Notes: generated by a model from the sequence alone, not told the origin. Counted from the first letter of the stretch, positions 25,948 through 35,683 are shown. The stretch: 64,000 nt of DNA from a candidate division WOR-3 bacterium (GCA_013177935.1 JABLXZ010000001.1:450191-514190); one strand, 5' to 3'. Program-made: numbers and translations.

Positions 25948-26417
25948 TTTCTCACCCCTTTTAGGGAAATTCTGCTTAACATCTCCTGCACCGTTATCCC
26001 CAGTATCGGATGTCTTAATCCCGGTGCCAGTTCTGCCAGAGGCACCAGCACAAATGCCCGCTCTGACAGCCGGGGATGAGGTACAATCAGTTCGGGCGAA
26101 AAGAAAACCTCATCGCCATAAAAAAGGAGGTCGATATCAATTGGACGGGGTCCTTTTTCACCACTCTTATGCCGCACCCGGCCCAATTTTCTTTCAATTT
26201 CCTGGAGCGCATTAAAAAGTTCAAGGAGCGGGCTACTGCTCCACAACCTGACTACTCCATTAAGAAACAACGGCGCGCCGGGCATATCTACCGGTTCCGT
26301 CTCATACCAGGAGGAACGTTCGAGTGGACCCAACTTAATCAGTTCTGACAGCGCCCGTAACAGATTAACCTCCCGAACGCCAAGATTCGTGCCCAGACTC
26401 AGAAACACTTCCTTCAC
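25932..26417 (-). CDS. folK: 6-hydroxymethyl-7,8-dihydropterin pyrophosphokinase
   Basis: A 161-residue enzyme of folate synthesis. Signatures: FLSLGTNLG, SSWYETEPV, FLNGVV, EIERKLGRVR (the ExxxGR loop), RPIDIDLLFYGD (magnesium-binding DxD) and VPHPRLSERAFVLVPL. GTG start at 26417. A weak promoter (TTGACA at 26452-26447, 16 bp, TACTCT at 26430-26425) ends 7 bp before the GTG. First gene of the operon. Confidence 0.93.
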   Translation of the reverse strand: MKEVFLSLGTNLGVREVNLLRALSELIKLGPLERSSWYETEPVDMPGAPLFLNGVVRLWSSSPLLELFNALQEIERKLGRVRHKSGEKGPRPIDIDLLFYGDEVFFSPELIVPHPRLSERAFVLVPLAELAPGLRHPILGITVQEMLSRISLKGVRKWNDD

Positions 26418-26452
26418 TAAAATAAGAGTAGAACAATCTCGTAAACTGTCAA

Positions 26453-26680
26453 CTAAGAACCGCTTGAATTCTCGAGTGATATTTTGCGCACATTTATTGC
26501 GCGCGGTCCCTGGGGTGTTTCCAGCAGCTCAAATTCAACTTCGTCATCGATTCCCAGTAAATCCTTTTTTCCGCCGTCAACATCAGCAAAATGGACAAAC
26601 ACACTGCGGCCATCATCTTTGGCTTGAATCATCCCGTAACCTTTATCAGAATCGTACCACTTTACTCTACCTTTAAGCAT
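26453..26680 (-). CDS. Cold-shock-domain protein
   Basis: A 75-residue single CSD protein from ATG 26680, with AAAGGGG ahead. It binds single-stranded nucleic acids as an RNA chaperone. RNP1 reads KGYGMIQ instead of the usual KGFGFI, and RNP2 reads VFVHF. A longer in-frame upstream start at 26764 would add a non-conserved tail and is rejected. Monocistronic. Confidence 0.9.
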   Translation of the reverse strand: MLKGRVKWYDSDKGYGMIQAKDDGRSVFVHFADVDGGKKDLLGIDDEVEFELLETPQGPRAINVRKISLENSSGS

Positions 26681-26811
26681 AGAACCCCTTTCGCTCAATT
26701 TTAAGGAACAAATCCAGTAAGAAAACTTTATTAAAATCCGCTTCGGTGTCAAGCGTTTTTCCACCTCTTCGACCCTTATCCTTACACTTCGTCATTTGCC
26801 CGACTGTCCTA

Positions 26812-26839
26812 TTGACATCTTGTTGCTTCCTTCTATAAT
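26812..26839 (+). promoter_or_regulatory. Consensus leaderless promoter of nnr
   Basis: TTGACA (26812-26817), 16-bp spacer, TATAAT (26834-26839): both hexamers match consensus. The ATG at 26848 follows after 8 bp (TTAACATC), leaving no room for a Shine-Dalgarno sequence. Confidence 0.75.
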
Positions 26840-26847
26840 TTAACATC

Positions 26848-28392
26848 ATGATTCCACTTGTCTCCGGTTCCGTAATGAAGGCAATTGACCAGAAGGCGAT
26901 TGAAATCTGGGGAATAAGTGGATTGGTGTTAATGGAGAATGCGGGGCGGGCGGTTGTCGACTCAATTGAAGAAGAAGTCGGCAGCGTGGAAGGAAAAAGG
27001 TTTGTCATTGTCTGCGGTAAAGGTAATAATGGGGGCGATGGTTTTGTCATTACCCGCCATCTGCTAAATCGGGGGGCAAAAGTTGATTGCCTCCTGTTAG
27101 GGGAACTTTCACAATTAAAGGGAGATGCACGAACTAACGCCGTAATCCTGCAAAATGCCGGCATAACAATCCGGGAAACAACCAAACTCGATGAAATCTC
27201 ACCAATCATCAGCACCGCCCCTTTTATCGTCGACGCCATATTTGGAACCGGACTCTCTGCACCACCGACCGGCATCTTCGCCCAAACAATTCAACTCATC
27301 AATCAAAGCTCGGCTTATGTGATAAGTGTTGACCTTCCTTCCGGACTCGATGCCGACACCGGAAAGGTTTTCGAGCCCACGGTTAAAGCCCACCTTACGA
27401 TAACGATGGGCATACCGAAGTACGGCTTAATTCTTTACCCTGGAAAAAGTTTTGCCGGAAAGTTACGCATCGCTGATATTGGAATACCGAAATCGCTAAT
27501 TGAACAACAGGCAGATACCTTTTTAGTAACAGAATCGGACATTCGACAAATCCTCCCGCGCCGGCGCCCTGATGGCCACAAAGGAACATTTGGGACCTGT
27601 TTGGTGATTGCCGGTGCCCGAGGTTACTCGGGTGCTGCCTGCCTTACCGCAATGGCGGCGATACGCGCTGGTGCCGGATTGGTCCGTGTTGCCTTCCCTC
27701 AAAGCCTTGCCCCGATAATAGAAGCCCGGGTTATTGAACCGGTGAAACACCCGCTTCCGGAAACCACCGACGCAACGCTGAGCCTGGATGCCGCTTCCCC
27801 GATTCTTGACCTCGCCGCTGATGCTACCAGCATCGCTATCGGTCCAGGAATTTCTACCCATCAGGAAACAAAAAAGTTAATCCGAGAAATTCTACCCCGG
27901 CTCAGCAAACCGATGGTCATTGACGCTGATGCCATTAACAACCTCGTCGATGCCGAAGAAACCCTCAAGCAGTGCTCAGCGCCGCTTATTCTAACGCCTC
28001 ATCCCGGTGAACTCAGCCGATTAATCGGGGTCGCCCCAAATGAAATCAACAACCGACGCATAGAAATCGCCCGGGAAACCGCTCGCAATTTCAATTGTGT
28101 ATTAGTTCTCAAAGGTGCTCCAACCGTTATCGCAACACCTCAGGGTAAAGTATTTGTCAACACCACTGGAAACTCCGGTTTGGGTTCTGGCGGTACGGGT
28201 GATGTTCTTACCGGATTGATTGCTGGATTACTGGCGCAGGGTGCTTCACCCCTTGACGCTTCTCTTATCGGTGTTTTTTTGCATGGCAAAACCGCAGATA
28301 TCGCCGCCCAGGAGCTTACCGAATACTGCCTTATCGCCGGTGACCTTTTGCAATTTCTCCCCCGTGCCTTTGCCGAACTTGTTGTGGATTGA
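26848..28392 (+). CDS. nnr: Bifunctional NAD(P)H-hydrate epimerase / ADP-dependent dehydratase
   Basis: A 514-residue fused repair enzyme for damaged NAD(P)H. The N-terminal YjeF domain (1-215) has VCGKGNNGGDGFVITRHL and VDLPSGLDADTG. The C-terminal ribokinase-like domain (~225-510) has GHKGTFGTCLVIAGA, PLILTPHPGELSRL and GNSGLGSGGTGDVLTGLIAG (split over 430-450). Full length and all key motifs are intact. It is the clearest leaderless gene in the window. Confidence 0.95.
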   Translation: MIPLVSGSVMKAIDQKAIEIWGISGLVLMENAGRAVVDSIEEEVGSVEGKRFVIVCGKGNNGGDGFVITRHLLNRGAKVDCLLLGELSQLKGDARTNAVILQNAGITIRETTKLDEISPIISTAPFIVDAIFGTGLSAPPTGIFAQTIQLINQSSAYVISVDLPSGLDADTGKVFEPTVKAHLTITMGIPKYGLILYPGKSFAGKLRIADIGIPKSLIEQQADTFLVTESDIRQILPRRRPDGHKGTFGTCLVIAGARGYSGAACLTAMAAIRAGAGLVRVAFPQSLAPIIEARVIEPVKHPLPETTDATLSLDAASPILDLAADATSIAIGPGISTHQETKKLIREILPRLSKPMVIDADAINNLVDAEETLKQCSAPLILTPHPGELSRLIGVAPNEINNRRIEIARETARNFNCVLVLKGAPTVIATPQGKVFVNTTGNSGLGSGGTGDVLTGLIAGLLAQGASPLDASLIGVFLHGKTADIAAQELTEYCLIAGDLLQFLPRAFAELVVD

Positions 28393-29795
28393 TGTTCTCG
28401 CTTCTCTCCCTCTTTTTAGCCCTCTTTTACGAACCCCGTTACTGGCTTGCCTATCCCGCACTCAACGAAGTCCGGTCTATAACCTTCAGCCCCCGCGCTG
28501 TATTCGTTGGAGTTCCCAACGGCATATATATCTTAGACCGCAAAACTCTTACTCACCAGAAAACCATTACGGCGCTGGACGGCGTTGAAGGCGAAATCAG
28601 GCTCTGCGCTTACAACCCTGCCTACAATGAGTTACTTATTGTCACTGACCGCCACCTTTATAACTTTATCCCTCTCACGGGCCGCGTGCTTACCCTCAAT
28701 CCGCCTTTCCAACAAACTCGTTCCATCGGTATAACCCGGCAGGGTGTATATTTTGATACTGAGAAAGGCCTCTTTCAGAAATTACGTACTGCTGACTTTT
28801 ATCAACCGGTTTCTACTGTGCCGGAACCGGTCATCTGGTATGGGGAGAAAGACACTTTTTCTGTTCGAAACTACCCGTTTCTCACCCCTTATTTTATTGC
28901 CGACGCACAGTTAAACCCCTGTCCCTTCCTCAAAGCCTGGCAGAACCCGTATGACAACCGGTTGTTTGTCTTCGCCCAGAACTATGGCATTCTTGTCTAT
29001 AACGCCCGCACCGGTTGGAGAGAAAACGAAATCCGTATCGGGCCACTGATATCTAACATCGGTCGCCTCTTGCCCGGGCAAGACAAAATGTTTTTTTTCA
29101 GCCCAGACCACTTTCTTACCCTTGATTCGGACGGGAACTGGAACCTATTCTCCTCCGAACCCCAACAACTTTTCTCATCCGGATGGCAACCGTTTATTCG
29201 CTACTTATACCGGCTCAACCAGATAGAAAACATCACCGCCATCCTTATGCAAAACGGAGCCACCACCTTAATCGGAACTGAACACGGTGTTTACCGAATC
29301 GGTCCCGACGAAAAAGCCGCCTTTTTCCTCCCGACCAACTCAACCGTAAACGCGCTTGCTCAGGTAAATGACTCAATAATTGTTGCGACCGACAATGGTA
29401 TGTTTCTTCTTATCAATGACAGTCTGACTTCGGTTTCAGACCCGTTTGCCCGCACTGACTGGGGTGTTTTTGCTATCACCCGTAATAATCGTAAAACATT
29501 CTTCGGCACTCAGGGTGGTGTCCTGGAACTGGATTCAAATAACACCTGGACCCATCTCATTCCACCGGGCTTTGACCTTTCCCAGCCGGTCCGGGCACTT
29601 GCCGCGGGCGACCGTTTTCTCTTTGTCGGTTCAAAAGACGGTATTGATATTTACGACACAAAACACAACACCTGGGCAAAAATCGTTCTTCCTTCCCTTT
29701 CCCCGATAAAAGAACTGTATGCTGATAACCGCTATTTGTGGCTCGTTTCCCGGGAAATGGTGGCACGCTATGAATACCGTGCCCAGTTACATTGA
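28392..29795 (+). CDS. Exported beta-propeller-like protein of unknown function
   Basis: The product has 467 residues from ATG 28392, which overlaps the nnr TGA. It has a short hydrophobic N-terminus (FSLLSLFLALFYEPRYW) that may be a signal peptide. The body contains repeated blade-like units: 'VGVPNGIYILDR', 'IGTEHGVYRIG', 'ATDNGMFLLIND', 'FGTQGGVLELDSNNTW' and 'VGSKDGIDIYDTKHNTW', similar to two-component-regulator-type propellers. No catalytic motif and no sorting domain seen. Co-translated with nnr but no functional link is obvious. Confidence 0.6.
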   Translation: MFSLLSLFLALFYEPRYWLAYPALNEVRSITFSPRAVFVGVPNGIYILDRKTLTHQKTITALDGVEGEIRLCAYNPAYNELLIVTDRHLYNFIPLTGRVLTLNPPFQQTRSIGITRQGVYFDTEKGLFQKLRTADFYQPVSTVPEPVIWYGEKDTFSVRNYPFLTPYFIADAQLNPCPFLKAWQNPYDNRLFVFAQNYGILVYNARTGWRENEIRIGPLISNIGRLLPGQDKMFFFSPDHFLTLDSDGNWNLFSSEPQQLFSSGWQPFIRYLYRLNQIENITAILMQNGATTLIGTEHGVYRIGPDEKAAFFLPTNSTVNALAQVNDSIIVATDNGMFLLINDSLTSVSDPFARTDWGVFAITRNNRKTFFGTQGGVLELDSNNTWTHLIPPGFDLSQPVRALAAGDRFLFVGSKDGIDIYDTKHNTWAKIVLPSLSPIKELYADNRYLWLVSREMVARYEYRAQLH

Positions 29796-29804
29796 ACCGC
29801 TTCT

Positions 29805-30509
29805 ATGCCATTAAACCTACCAGTTAAGGCAATCATATTTGACCTGTTCCACACCCTGGTATCTTTGCAACTGTCAAACGCACCCGGACCCACCACCGCG
29901 GAACTGCTTGGTATTGACCCGGATGAATGGAACAAACACTGGCTTGCTGACCCTTCCGACTATGTCCTGGGCTTGGCACCGATTGAGATTCCGTTCCGCC
30001 GCATCGCCAAGATGCTTAACCCTGAAGTTACCGAAGAGCAAATCCAGAAGACGCTTGAAATCCGACACCGCCGTTTTCGCCACGCCCTGCTCAATGTTGA
30101 GCCGGAAACGGTTGCCGGGTTAACATCCCTTCGTGCCCTGGGTTATAAGACCGGTCTCATATCAAACTGCGGTTGGGACGAAGTTGCCGCTTGGCACGAT
30201 TCGCCCCTTGCTCCGCTATTTGAAACGGTCCTTTTCTCCTGCGAAGTAAAACTAAAAAAGCCCGACCCGGCGATTTACCACCTTGCCGCCCGTAATCTTG
30301 CCGTGCCCGCAGCGCACTGTTTATTTGTTGGTAACGGCGGTTCCCAAGAACTCACTGGCGCCCGCAACGCTGGTATGACACCAGTTCTTCTGACCCATCA
30401 CCTTGAAGCAATAAAACCGGAACGAATCATCGATGTCCTGCCCGAAGCCCGGATTGTCGTCCGCACGGTTAGCGACCTGACATTGATTTTAACCGGTAAA
30501 CCCGTTTAA
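29805..30509 (+). CDS. HAD-superfamily hydrolase
   Basis: A 234-residue cytoplasmic HAD protein. Motif I is [12 protein letters not shown]: the second aspartate of DxDxT is replaced by phenylalanine followed by HT (DLFHT), as in many HAD-IA family members. Motif II is LISNCGWDE, motif III the [10 protein letters not shown] lysine and motif [20 protein letters not shown], where the usual DD is N..S.E. Metal binding may therefore be altered. Substrate unknown. It ends convergently with gyrA on a shared TTAA (30506-30509). Confidence 0.8.
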   Translation: MPLNLPVKAIIFDLFHTLVSLQLSNAPGPTTAELLGIDPDEWNKHWLADPSDYVLGLAPIEIPFRRIAKMLNPEVTEEQIQKTLEIRHRRFRHALLNVEPETVAGLTSLRALGYKTGLISNCGWDEVAAWHDSPLAPLFETVLFSCEVKLKKPDPAIYHLAARNLAVPAAHCLFVGNGGSQELTGARNAGMTPVLLTHHLEAIKPERIIDVLPEARIVVRTVSDLTLILTGKPV

Positions 30510-32941
30510 TCCTCAACCAGGGCGACATCAACAACCGCATCACCCTTTTCCACCGCCATCACCTTTACCCCGGTTGTTGCCCGACCGCACTTCCGGATTT
30601 CAGAACACTTCACCCGGATTACAATCCCCTGTTTTGAAGTAACAATTATTTCTGATGTTTCGCTCACCGCCTTGGCACAGGCAAGACGGCCGGATTTTTC
30701 CACTGGCTTAGCAGCAATAACACCTTTACCCCCACGCTTCTGAGTTGGAAACAGTTCGAAATCAGTGCGCTTACCAAACCCGTTATCAAATATTGTTAAC
30801 AGCGAACTGCCCGGTGCACAAACCACCGCTCCAATCACCTCATCACCCTTTCCCAATTTAATTCCCCGAACCCCAGCCGCACTCCTGCCCATCTCCCTAA
30901 CATCAGTTTCCTTGAACTTTATGCCCATACCATTTCTTGTCACCAGTAGAATCTCGTCCTTGCCCGAGGTCAAAAGAGTCGCAATCAACGCATCGTTATT
31001 GTCGACCGTCATCGCAATAATACCCTTGCGCCGCGGATTGGAAAATGCCTCGAGGCTTGTCCGCTTAACAATCCCCTGGCGGGTGACAAAGAAAACATAC
31101 TTATCAGCCGAGAACTCTCGCACCGCCACATAGGAAGTTGTCACCTCGTCCTTCTCCATTTCCACTAAATTGGCGATGGAACGCCCTTTTGAGGCATAAG
31201 AACCCTCAGGAATCTCATACACCTTCTGCCAGTAACACCTGCCCCGGTCGGTAAAGAACATCATATAATCATGGGTGGATGCAATGAACAACCCTTCGAC
31301 AAAATCCTCTTCTGCCACCGGAACCCCGGTTCGTCCCTGGCCCCCACGCCCCTGACGACGGTAAACACTCACCGGCATCCGTTTGATGTAACCACGATGC
31401 GTCACCGTCACCGCCATATCCTCTTCCTTGATCAAATCCTCTATCGAAACTTCGGCCGGTTTTTCAGCAAGAATTTCGGTGCGCCGTTCATCTCCGAACT
31501 TCTGTTTCAACTCAAGTAACTCCTGCCGGATTTCACCCATCATCAACTTCTTCGAACTTAAAAGACTCTTTAACCGGGCAATCTCTTTAATCAACTCCTT
31601 ATACTCGGCGTCAATTTTCTCCCTTTCCAGTCCAGTAAGCCGCGATAGCCGCATCTCAAGAATCGCATCGGCCTGGCGTTGCGAAAGTTTGAACTTATCC
31701 ATCAAACCTTTCCGTGCCGTCTCCACATCCTTGGACCGCTTGATAAGTTCAATCACCGCGTCGATACTCTTTAAGGCAATCTTCAAACCCTCAAGGATAT
31801 GTGCCCGTTCCTCCGCCTTTGCCAGTTCAAATTTGGTTCTTCGGGTAACAACCTCCAACCGAAATTCAAGAAACTTCTCGAGAAGCCCCTTTAAATTCAA
31901 AACCTTGGGCTCACCGTTGACCAGTACTAAAAGAATCGCCCCAAAACTGGACTCGAGTGGCGTCCACTTGAACAGCTGATTCAACACTACCTCTTTCGGC
32001 GTCTCCTTCTTCAACTCGAGGACAATTCTCATCCCCTCGCGGTCGGACTCATCACGCAGGTCCGCAACCCCCTGAATCTTCTTCTCCCGCACCAGTTCGG
32101 CGATGCGTTCCACCAGCGCCGACTTATTCACCTGATAAGGAATTTCGGTAATCACGAGCCGGTCGCGGCCCGCCTTCACCTCTTCAAATATCACCTTACC
32201 CCGAACAATAAAACTGCCCCGTCCTGTTTCATAAGTTTGCTTTATCCCGTCCAGCCCAACAACCGTTCCACCGGTAGGAAAGTCTGGACCCTTAACCCAG
32301 CGCATCAATTCACTAATCGTGATATCGGGATTGTCAATCAAAGCAACCAGCCCATCGATTAACTCGGCTAGATTGTGCGGTGGGATACTTGTTGCCATTC
32401 CCACCGCAATCCCGGTAGCGCCATTGGCTAAAAGGTTAGGAAATGCTGCGGGTAGGACAACTGGCTCTTTTAACCTTTCGTCAAAATTGGGTTGGAAATC
32501 AACCGTATCCTTATCAAGGTCCCGGAGTAGTTCCATCGCCAGTGGTGCCAGCCGGGCTTCGGTATATCGATAGGCAGCAGCCGCATCACCATCAATCGAA
32601 CCAAAATTTCCCTGCCCCTGCACCAAGGGATAACGCAACGAAAAGTCCTGCGCCATCCGCACCAGAGCATCGTAAACCGCAGCATCGCCATGCGGGTGAT
32701 ACTTACCAAGGACATCACCCACCACCGCGGCGGACTTTCGGAACGGACGATTAGGAAACAACCCCATCTCCTGCATCGTCCACAAAATGCGGCGCTGTAC
32801 CGGTTTTAACCCATCCCTGACATCAGGCAGCGCCCGAGCAACAATAACCGACATTGCGTAATCCAGAAAGGATTTACGCACCTCATCTTCAATATATACC
32901 GGGATTACCGAATTGTCATTCACGCTTTGAAATATACTCAC
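30506..32941 (-). CDS. gyrA: DNA gyrase subunit A
   Basis: An 811-residue type IIA topoisomerase breakage-reunion subunit. The catalytic tyrosine is Y126 in AYRYTEARL. The quinolone region reads [15 protein letters not shown]: alanine (A87) stands where E. coli has S83, while the aspartate is kept (D91). The GyrA box reads QGRGGQG (~535), supporting gyrase rather than topoisomerase IV. The C-terminal beta-pinwheel runs from ~505 to 805. GTG start at 32941 with GGTGGA ahead. gyrB is not in the window. Confidence 0.92.
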   Translation of the reverse strand: MSIFQSVNDNSVIPVYIEDEVRKSFLDYAMSVIVARALPDVRDGLKPVQRRILWTMQEMGLFPNRPFRKSAAVVGDVLGKYHPHGDAAVYDALVRMAQDFSLRYPLVQGQGNFGSIDGDAAAAYRYTEARLAPLAMELLRDLDKDTVDFQPNFDERLKEPVVLPAAFPNLLANGATGIAVGMATSIPPHNLAELIDGLVALIDNPDITISELMRWVKGPDFPTGGTVVGLDGIKQTYETGRGSFIVRGKVIFEEVKAGRDRLVITEIPYQVNKSALVERIAELVREKKIQGVADLRDESDREGMRIVLELKKETPKEVVLNQLFKWTPLESSFGAILLVLVNGEPKVLNLKGLLEKFLEFRLEVVTRRTKFELAKAEERAHILEGLKIALKSIDAVIELIKRSKDVETARKGLMDKFKLSQRQADAILEMRLSRLTGLEREKIDAEYKELIKEIARLKSLLSSKKLMMGEIRQELLELKQKFGDERRTEILAEKPAEVSIEDLIKEEDMAVTVTHRGYIKRMPVSVYRRQGRGGQGRTGVPVAEEDFVEGLFIASTHDYMMFFTDRGRCYWQKVYEIPEGSYASKGRSIANLVEMEKDEVTTSYVAVREFSADKYVFFVTRQGIVKRTSLEAFSNPRRKGIIAMTVDNNDALIATLLTSGKDEILLVTRNGMGIKFKETDVREMGRSAAGVRGIKLGKGDEVIGAVVCAPGSSLLTIFDNGFGKRTDFELFPTQKRGGKGVIAAKPVEKSGRLACAKAVSETSEIIVTSKQGIVIRVKCSEIRKCGRATTGVKVMAVEKGDAVVDVALVED

Positions 32942-33041
32942 TCCACCAACAAAGTCAAATATCTTACACCGTTCTGAATGCCGAATTCACCATCGAAATT
33001 AATAACCGGACCTTTTCCGATTGCCCTCGGAAACTCAGTTT

Positions 33042-33731
33042 TTAACGGAAGCGCGGAAATAACATCGCCACCCGCTGAAACTGGGCAAAATCAGACTTTA
33101 GTATCGGTGCTAACGCCTTTTCCTCATACCGCGCTTGAATGAAAATCAACGGCAGTCCCAAAACCGCTACCAGGAGCAACCCACCCCAGGAACTGAAAAT
33201 CAGGGCAATCCCGACAAGCTGGACTAAAGTACCCAGATATCGAGGGTGACGACAGATTTTCTGCCACCTGAGCTCTAAAAATTGTCGGGCAGAAAAAACG
33301 ACCTCACCGGTATTGGGCTTTATCTGGGCAATTTTAATCAATCCGAACAATGTTGCCAGTCTGATATACACACCCAGACCGAAAATCAAAAGCCCCAAAA
33401 CCCCGAAGATATAATGATTTATCGGAAACTGGGTCAGGCGCCACCAGATAAAATCGGCAACCACATAGCCAATATACGGATAAACGAAAAAGGCAAACAC
33501 GCCCCGCCATAACGGTGAAGGCTCAACCACTCCGGACTGGAAAAAAGGCGAGCCAAAGTAATACTCCACTGCCAGCCACAGTACAAAAAGGTAAGCAAAT
33601 ATTATCGGAACAACCATGCGGTCCGGTACCGCATCCGAAAAGAAGTTGGTAAAAAATACCAGAAAATACAGACTGACAAGCACCGACCAGATGAATCTGC
33701 CGCTTTTAAACTTTAAAACAAAACTGCTCAT
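33042..33731 (-). CDS. Isoprenylcysteine carboxylmethyltransferase-family membrane protein
   Basis: A 229-residue protein with about six membrane helices. The C-terminal KICRHPRYLGTLVQLVGIAL (~158-177) and the later QARYEEKAL are the SAM-binding signature (RHPxYxG ... E) of the ICMT/PEMT superfamily. Bacterial members methylate lipids or small molecules; the substrate here is unknown. It overlaps the upstream lipoprotein gene by ATGA. Confidence 0.75.
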   Translation of the reverse strand: MSSFVLKFKSGRFIWSVLVSLYFLVFFTNFFSDAVPDRMVVPIIFAYLFVLWLAVEYYFGSPFFQSGVVEPSPLWRGVFAFFVYPYIGYVVADFIWWRLTQFPINHYIFGVLGLLIFGLGVYIRLATLFGLIKIAQIKPNTGEVVFSARQFLELRWQKICRHPRYLGTLVQLVGIALIFSSWGGLLLVAVLGLPLIFIQARYEEKALAPILKSDFAQFQRVAMLFPRFR

Positions 33732-34939
33732 CTCTTACCCTGTGCCTGAAGGATGTCCGCGGCATACTCCCACAACTGCCGGGCAGAAAGTTGAAAATCC
33801 CTAACCGATAACGAACTGATTGTTTGCAGAACACCAATGGTTGTTGCCACCCGGTACCGCTTGCGTGCCATAATCCGCCTGCCGCGCAATCCAGTACGGC
33901 TTTCCATTACCAGTTTTCTGTCACTTTTCAGCAACCGATTTATCTCCTCACCTTCAAGTTCTATCAATGCCAGCCTTCCCGGCTCAGAAAGTGCCGATAG
34001 CAGCTTCATCCGGGTAATTGTTCCCGATAATATTGTGTCCCGGACAAAGCCAGTACTGTCGTAAATAAAAAGGTCGACCTCGCGCAACCCCAGATAACCA
34101 TTAACTATCGCCCGACTTAACACCCGGGGAGCAATCTTAACCCTTGTCTCAACAACCGGCAACGAGCCAATGGAATCCAGCACTATCCGCAACGAATCAA
34201 ACACCCGCGCGACTTTGGGTTCCAGTTCACCCGTATCAAAAGAAACGACCTCTTTTTTCACATTTTGAACCTTACCATTAACCAGAACAAAATCGTAGCG
34301 TAGCAACGCACCTTCCGGCGCGTTCAAAATTACATCGAAACCCGAAACCGCGCCGGAATCTGACATAAGAAGCGCGGTCAAATCGGATTTACTTTTTAGC
34401 AAGGTCAACAACTTCTGTCCAGAATAACCTGGGAGGGCAAATTTCACCCCTTTCAGGCGCAAGAGCACATCAGTTGAGTCAAGGAATAGCCCGCTGATTG
34501 CCAGATTTATCCCGGCAACTTTCTTTATCATCCAGGGATGGACCAGCGGCAAATCAAAACTGTCAACCAGATTGTATGCCAGCACCCGAAACCGCGCCCG
34601 GTCGGTTAACTGCTTTGCCCGTTCAACGCCGAACTTCAACCAGCCCGGTGTTAAAAGCAACCCATCAATCCCGGCAAGAGAAAGTAAATCAATATTCGCC
34701 TCGCCATCGGTCAACGGCGCAAACTTTTCGTCAAAAACTTCACCGGCAATAAACCATAAACAAGGACCTTCCTCTTTTGCCTGAGAAACCACACGGCTGA
34801 TAACCGGTAACTCTTCAATTTTGCAATCACCACTGACAAAGATGGAGAAGTTTTCTACCGTGACGGGTTTAGCCATTCGGGACGCACAACCCGCAAAGAC
34901 TAAAATTGCCCCGATGAGAGCAAAAGATAAAAATCGCAC
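33728..34939 (-). CDS. Lipoprotein related to 5'-nucleotidases, metal site lost
   Basis: The 403-residue protein starts at GTG 34939 with a lipoprotein signal (lipobox LVFAGC, Cys ~18). Residues ~62-125 follow the UshA-type metallophosphatase pattern: 'WFIAGEVFDEKFAPLTDGE', 'LLSLAGIDGLLLTPGWLKFG', 'FRVLAYNLVD' mirror 'DaGDvfqGt..tkGe', 'MNalGyDa.t.GNHEFdyG', 'fp.l.aNi'. The GNHE and GD metal ligands are absent. The C-terminal part (GTITRMKLLSALSEPGRLALIELEGEEINRLL, split over ~305-336) resembles the 5'-nucleotidase substrate domain. Likely a non-catalytic binding protein. Homology is by eye. Confidence 0.6.
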   Translation of the reverse strand: MRFLSFALIGAILVFAGCASRMAKPVTVENFSIFVSGDCKIEELPVISRVVSQAKEEGPCLWFIAGEVFDEKFAPLTDGEANIDLLSLAGIDGLLLTPGWLKFGVERAKQLTDRARFRVLAYNLVDSFDLPLVHPWMIKKVAGINLAISGLFLDSTDVLLRLKGVKFALPGYSGQKLLTLLKSKSDLTALLMSDSGAVSGFDVILNAPEGALLRYDFVLVNGKVQNVKKEVVSFDTGELEPKVARVFDSLRIVLDSIGSLPVVETRVKIAPRVLSRAIVNGYLGLREVDLFIYDSTGFVRDTILSGTITRMKLLSALSEPGRLALIELEGEEINRLLKSDRKLVMESRTGLRGRRIMARKRYRVATTIGVLQTISSLSVRDFQLSARQLWEYAADILQAQGKR

Positions 34940-34944
34940 AGCCG

Positions 34945-34972
34945 ATTATACCCTATCCCTATTTGGTGTCAA
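34945..34972 (-). promoter_or_regulatory. Consensus leaderless promoter of the lipoprotein gene
   Basis: Minus strand: TTGACA (34972-34967), 16-bp spacer, TATAAT (34950-34945), both perfect; the GTG start at 34939 follows after 5 bp. No ribosome-binding site can fit. Confidence 0.75.
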
Positions 34973-35565
34973 GTGTAATGTAAACCTGATACCTTTGCGC
35001 TGTATTAATAATGTATGTACTCCTGATGCCTTTTGCTCAATCCTGAAGAGGAAATTGTATTCTAACCTGTCCGTCACTCATTAAATCAACAACAACGGTA
35101 AAGCGAGACCGGATTTTTAAACCAATGGGCAGACGGAATTGCGTCTTTCAACCGATAGCCGGTTTGTTGTGCTTAATAGAGTTAATGTCTGATTACAGAA
35201 GAGAATAAAGAAGTAAGTCGATATTAAGGGTGTACTCAAAGCCGGTATATCAATCTAAATTTCAAATGGAATTTTAGGGGGATACCATCCTGGTAACGGC
35301 CCTGTAGTCAACCCTATACTTAAATCTCACAGTAATGCAATTATTTGATCTAAAGTGACTTACAATTGAGAATTAAAATTGGAGCGTTAACCATTTCAAT
35401 TTTTCGGCTCTAAATAACAAGCGCAGATGGCTGATTTTTCTCGCGCTATAAGCAACAACAGCAAGCTATCTATATCCTTTGCCTGCTATCCCCTGTCTTT
35501 TAATCAACAGCGCCGAACTAACTCCCCTTATATATATGATACCATTAAAACCTCATTTTGCACGC
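34973..35565. other. Gene-free stretch between the lipoprotein promoter and tRNA-Gln
   Basis: About 590 bp with no convincing ORF on either strand and noticeably higher AT than the flanks. Short frames exist (e.g. 35427-35618) but have no family resemblance. A 29-codon open stretch around 35258-35345 reads like a protein fragment (GGYHPGNGPVV) and could be a gene remnant. I recognise no structured RNA family. It is the only such gap in the window. Confidence 0.5.
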
Positions 35566-35593
35566 TTGACTTTGATTCAGCGTTTTTTATATT
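35566..35593 (+). promoter_or_regulatory. Candidate tRNA-Gln promoter
   Basis: TTGACT (35566-35571), 16-bp spacer, TATATT (35588-35593); the mature tRNA begins 11 bp further on. Confidence 0.6.
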
Positions 35594-35603
35594 ATTTATT
35601 CAC

Positions 35604-35675
35604 TGGGGGATCGTCTAACTGGCAGGACGGCTGGCTCTGGACCAGCTAGTCGGGGTTCGAATCCCTGTCCCCCAG
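35604..35675 (+). tRNA. tRNA-Gln (anticodon CUG)
   Basis: Acceptor TGGGGGA/TCCCCCA, anticodon stem GCTGG/CCAGC with loop CTCTGGA (CUG), T arm GGGG-TTCGAAT-CCC-type and discriminator G at 35675. CCA is not encoded. The 3' end is 9 bp from the stop of the converging barrel gene. Confidence 0.93.
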
Positions 35676-35683
35676 TATTTTTG

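Noticed and set aside
31428-31979. 183-codon plus-strand ORF inside gyrA
   Set aside because: Serine-rich shadow frame opposite a fully conserved gyrase gene.
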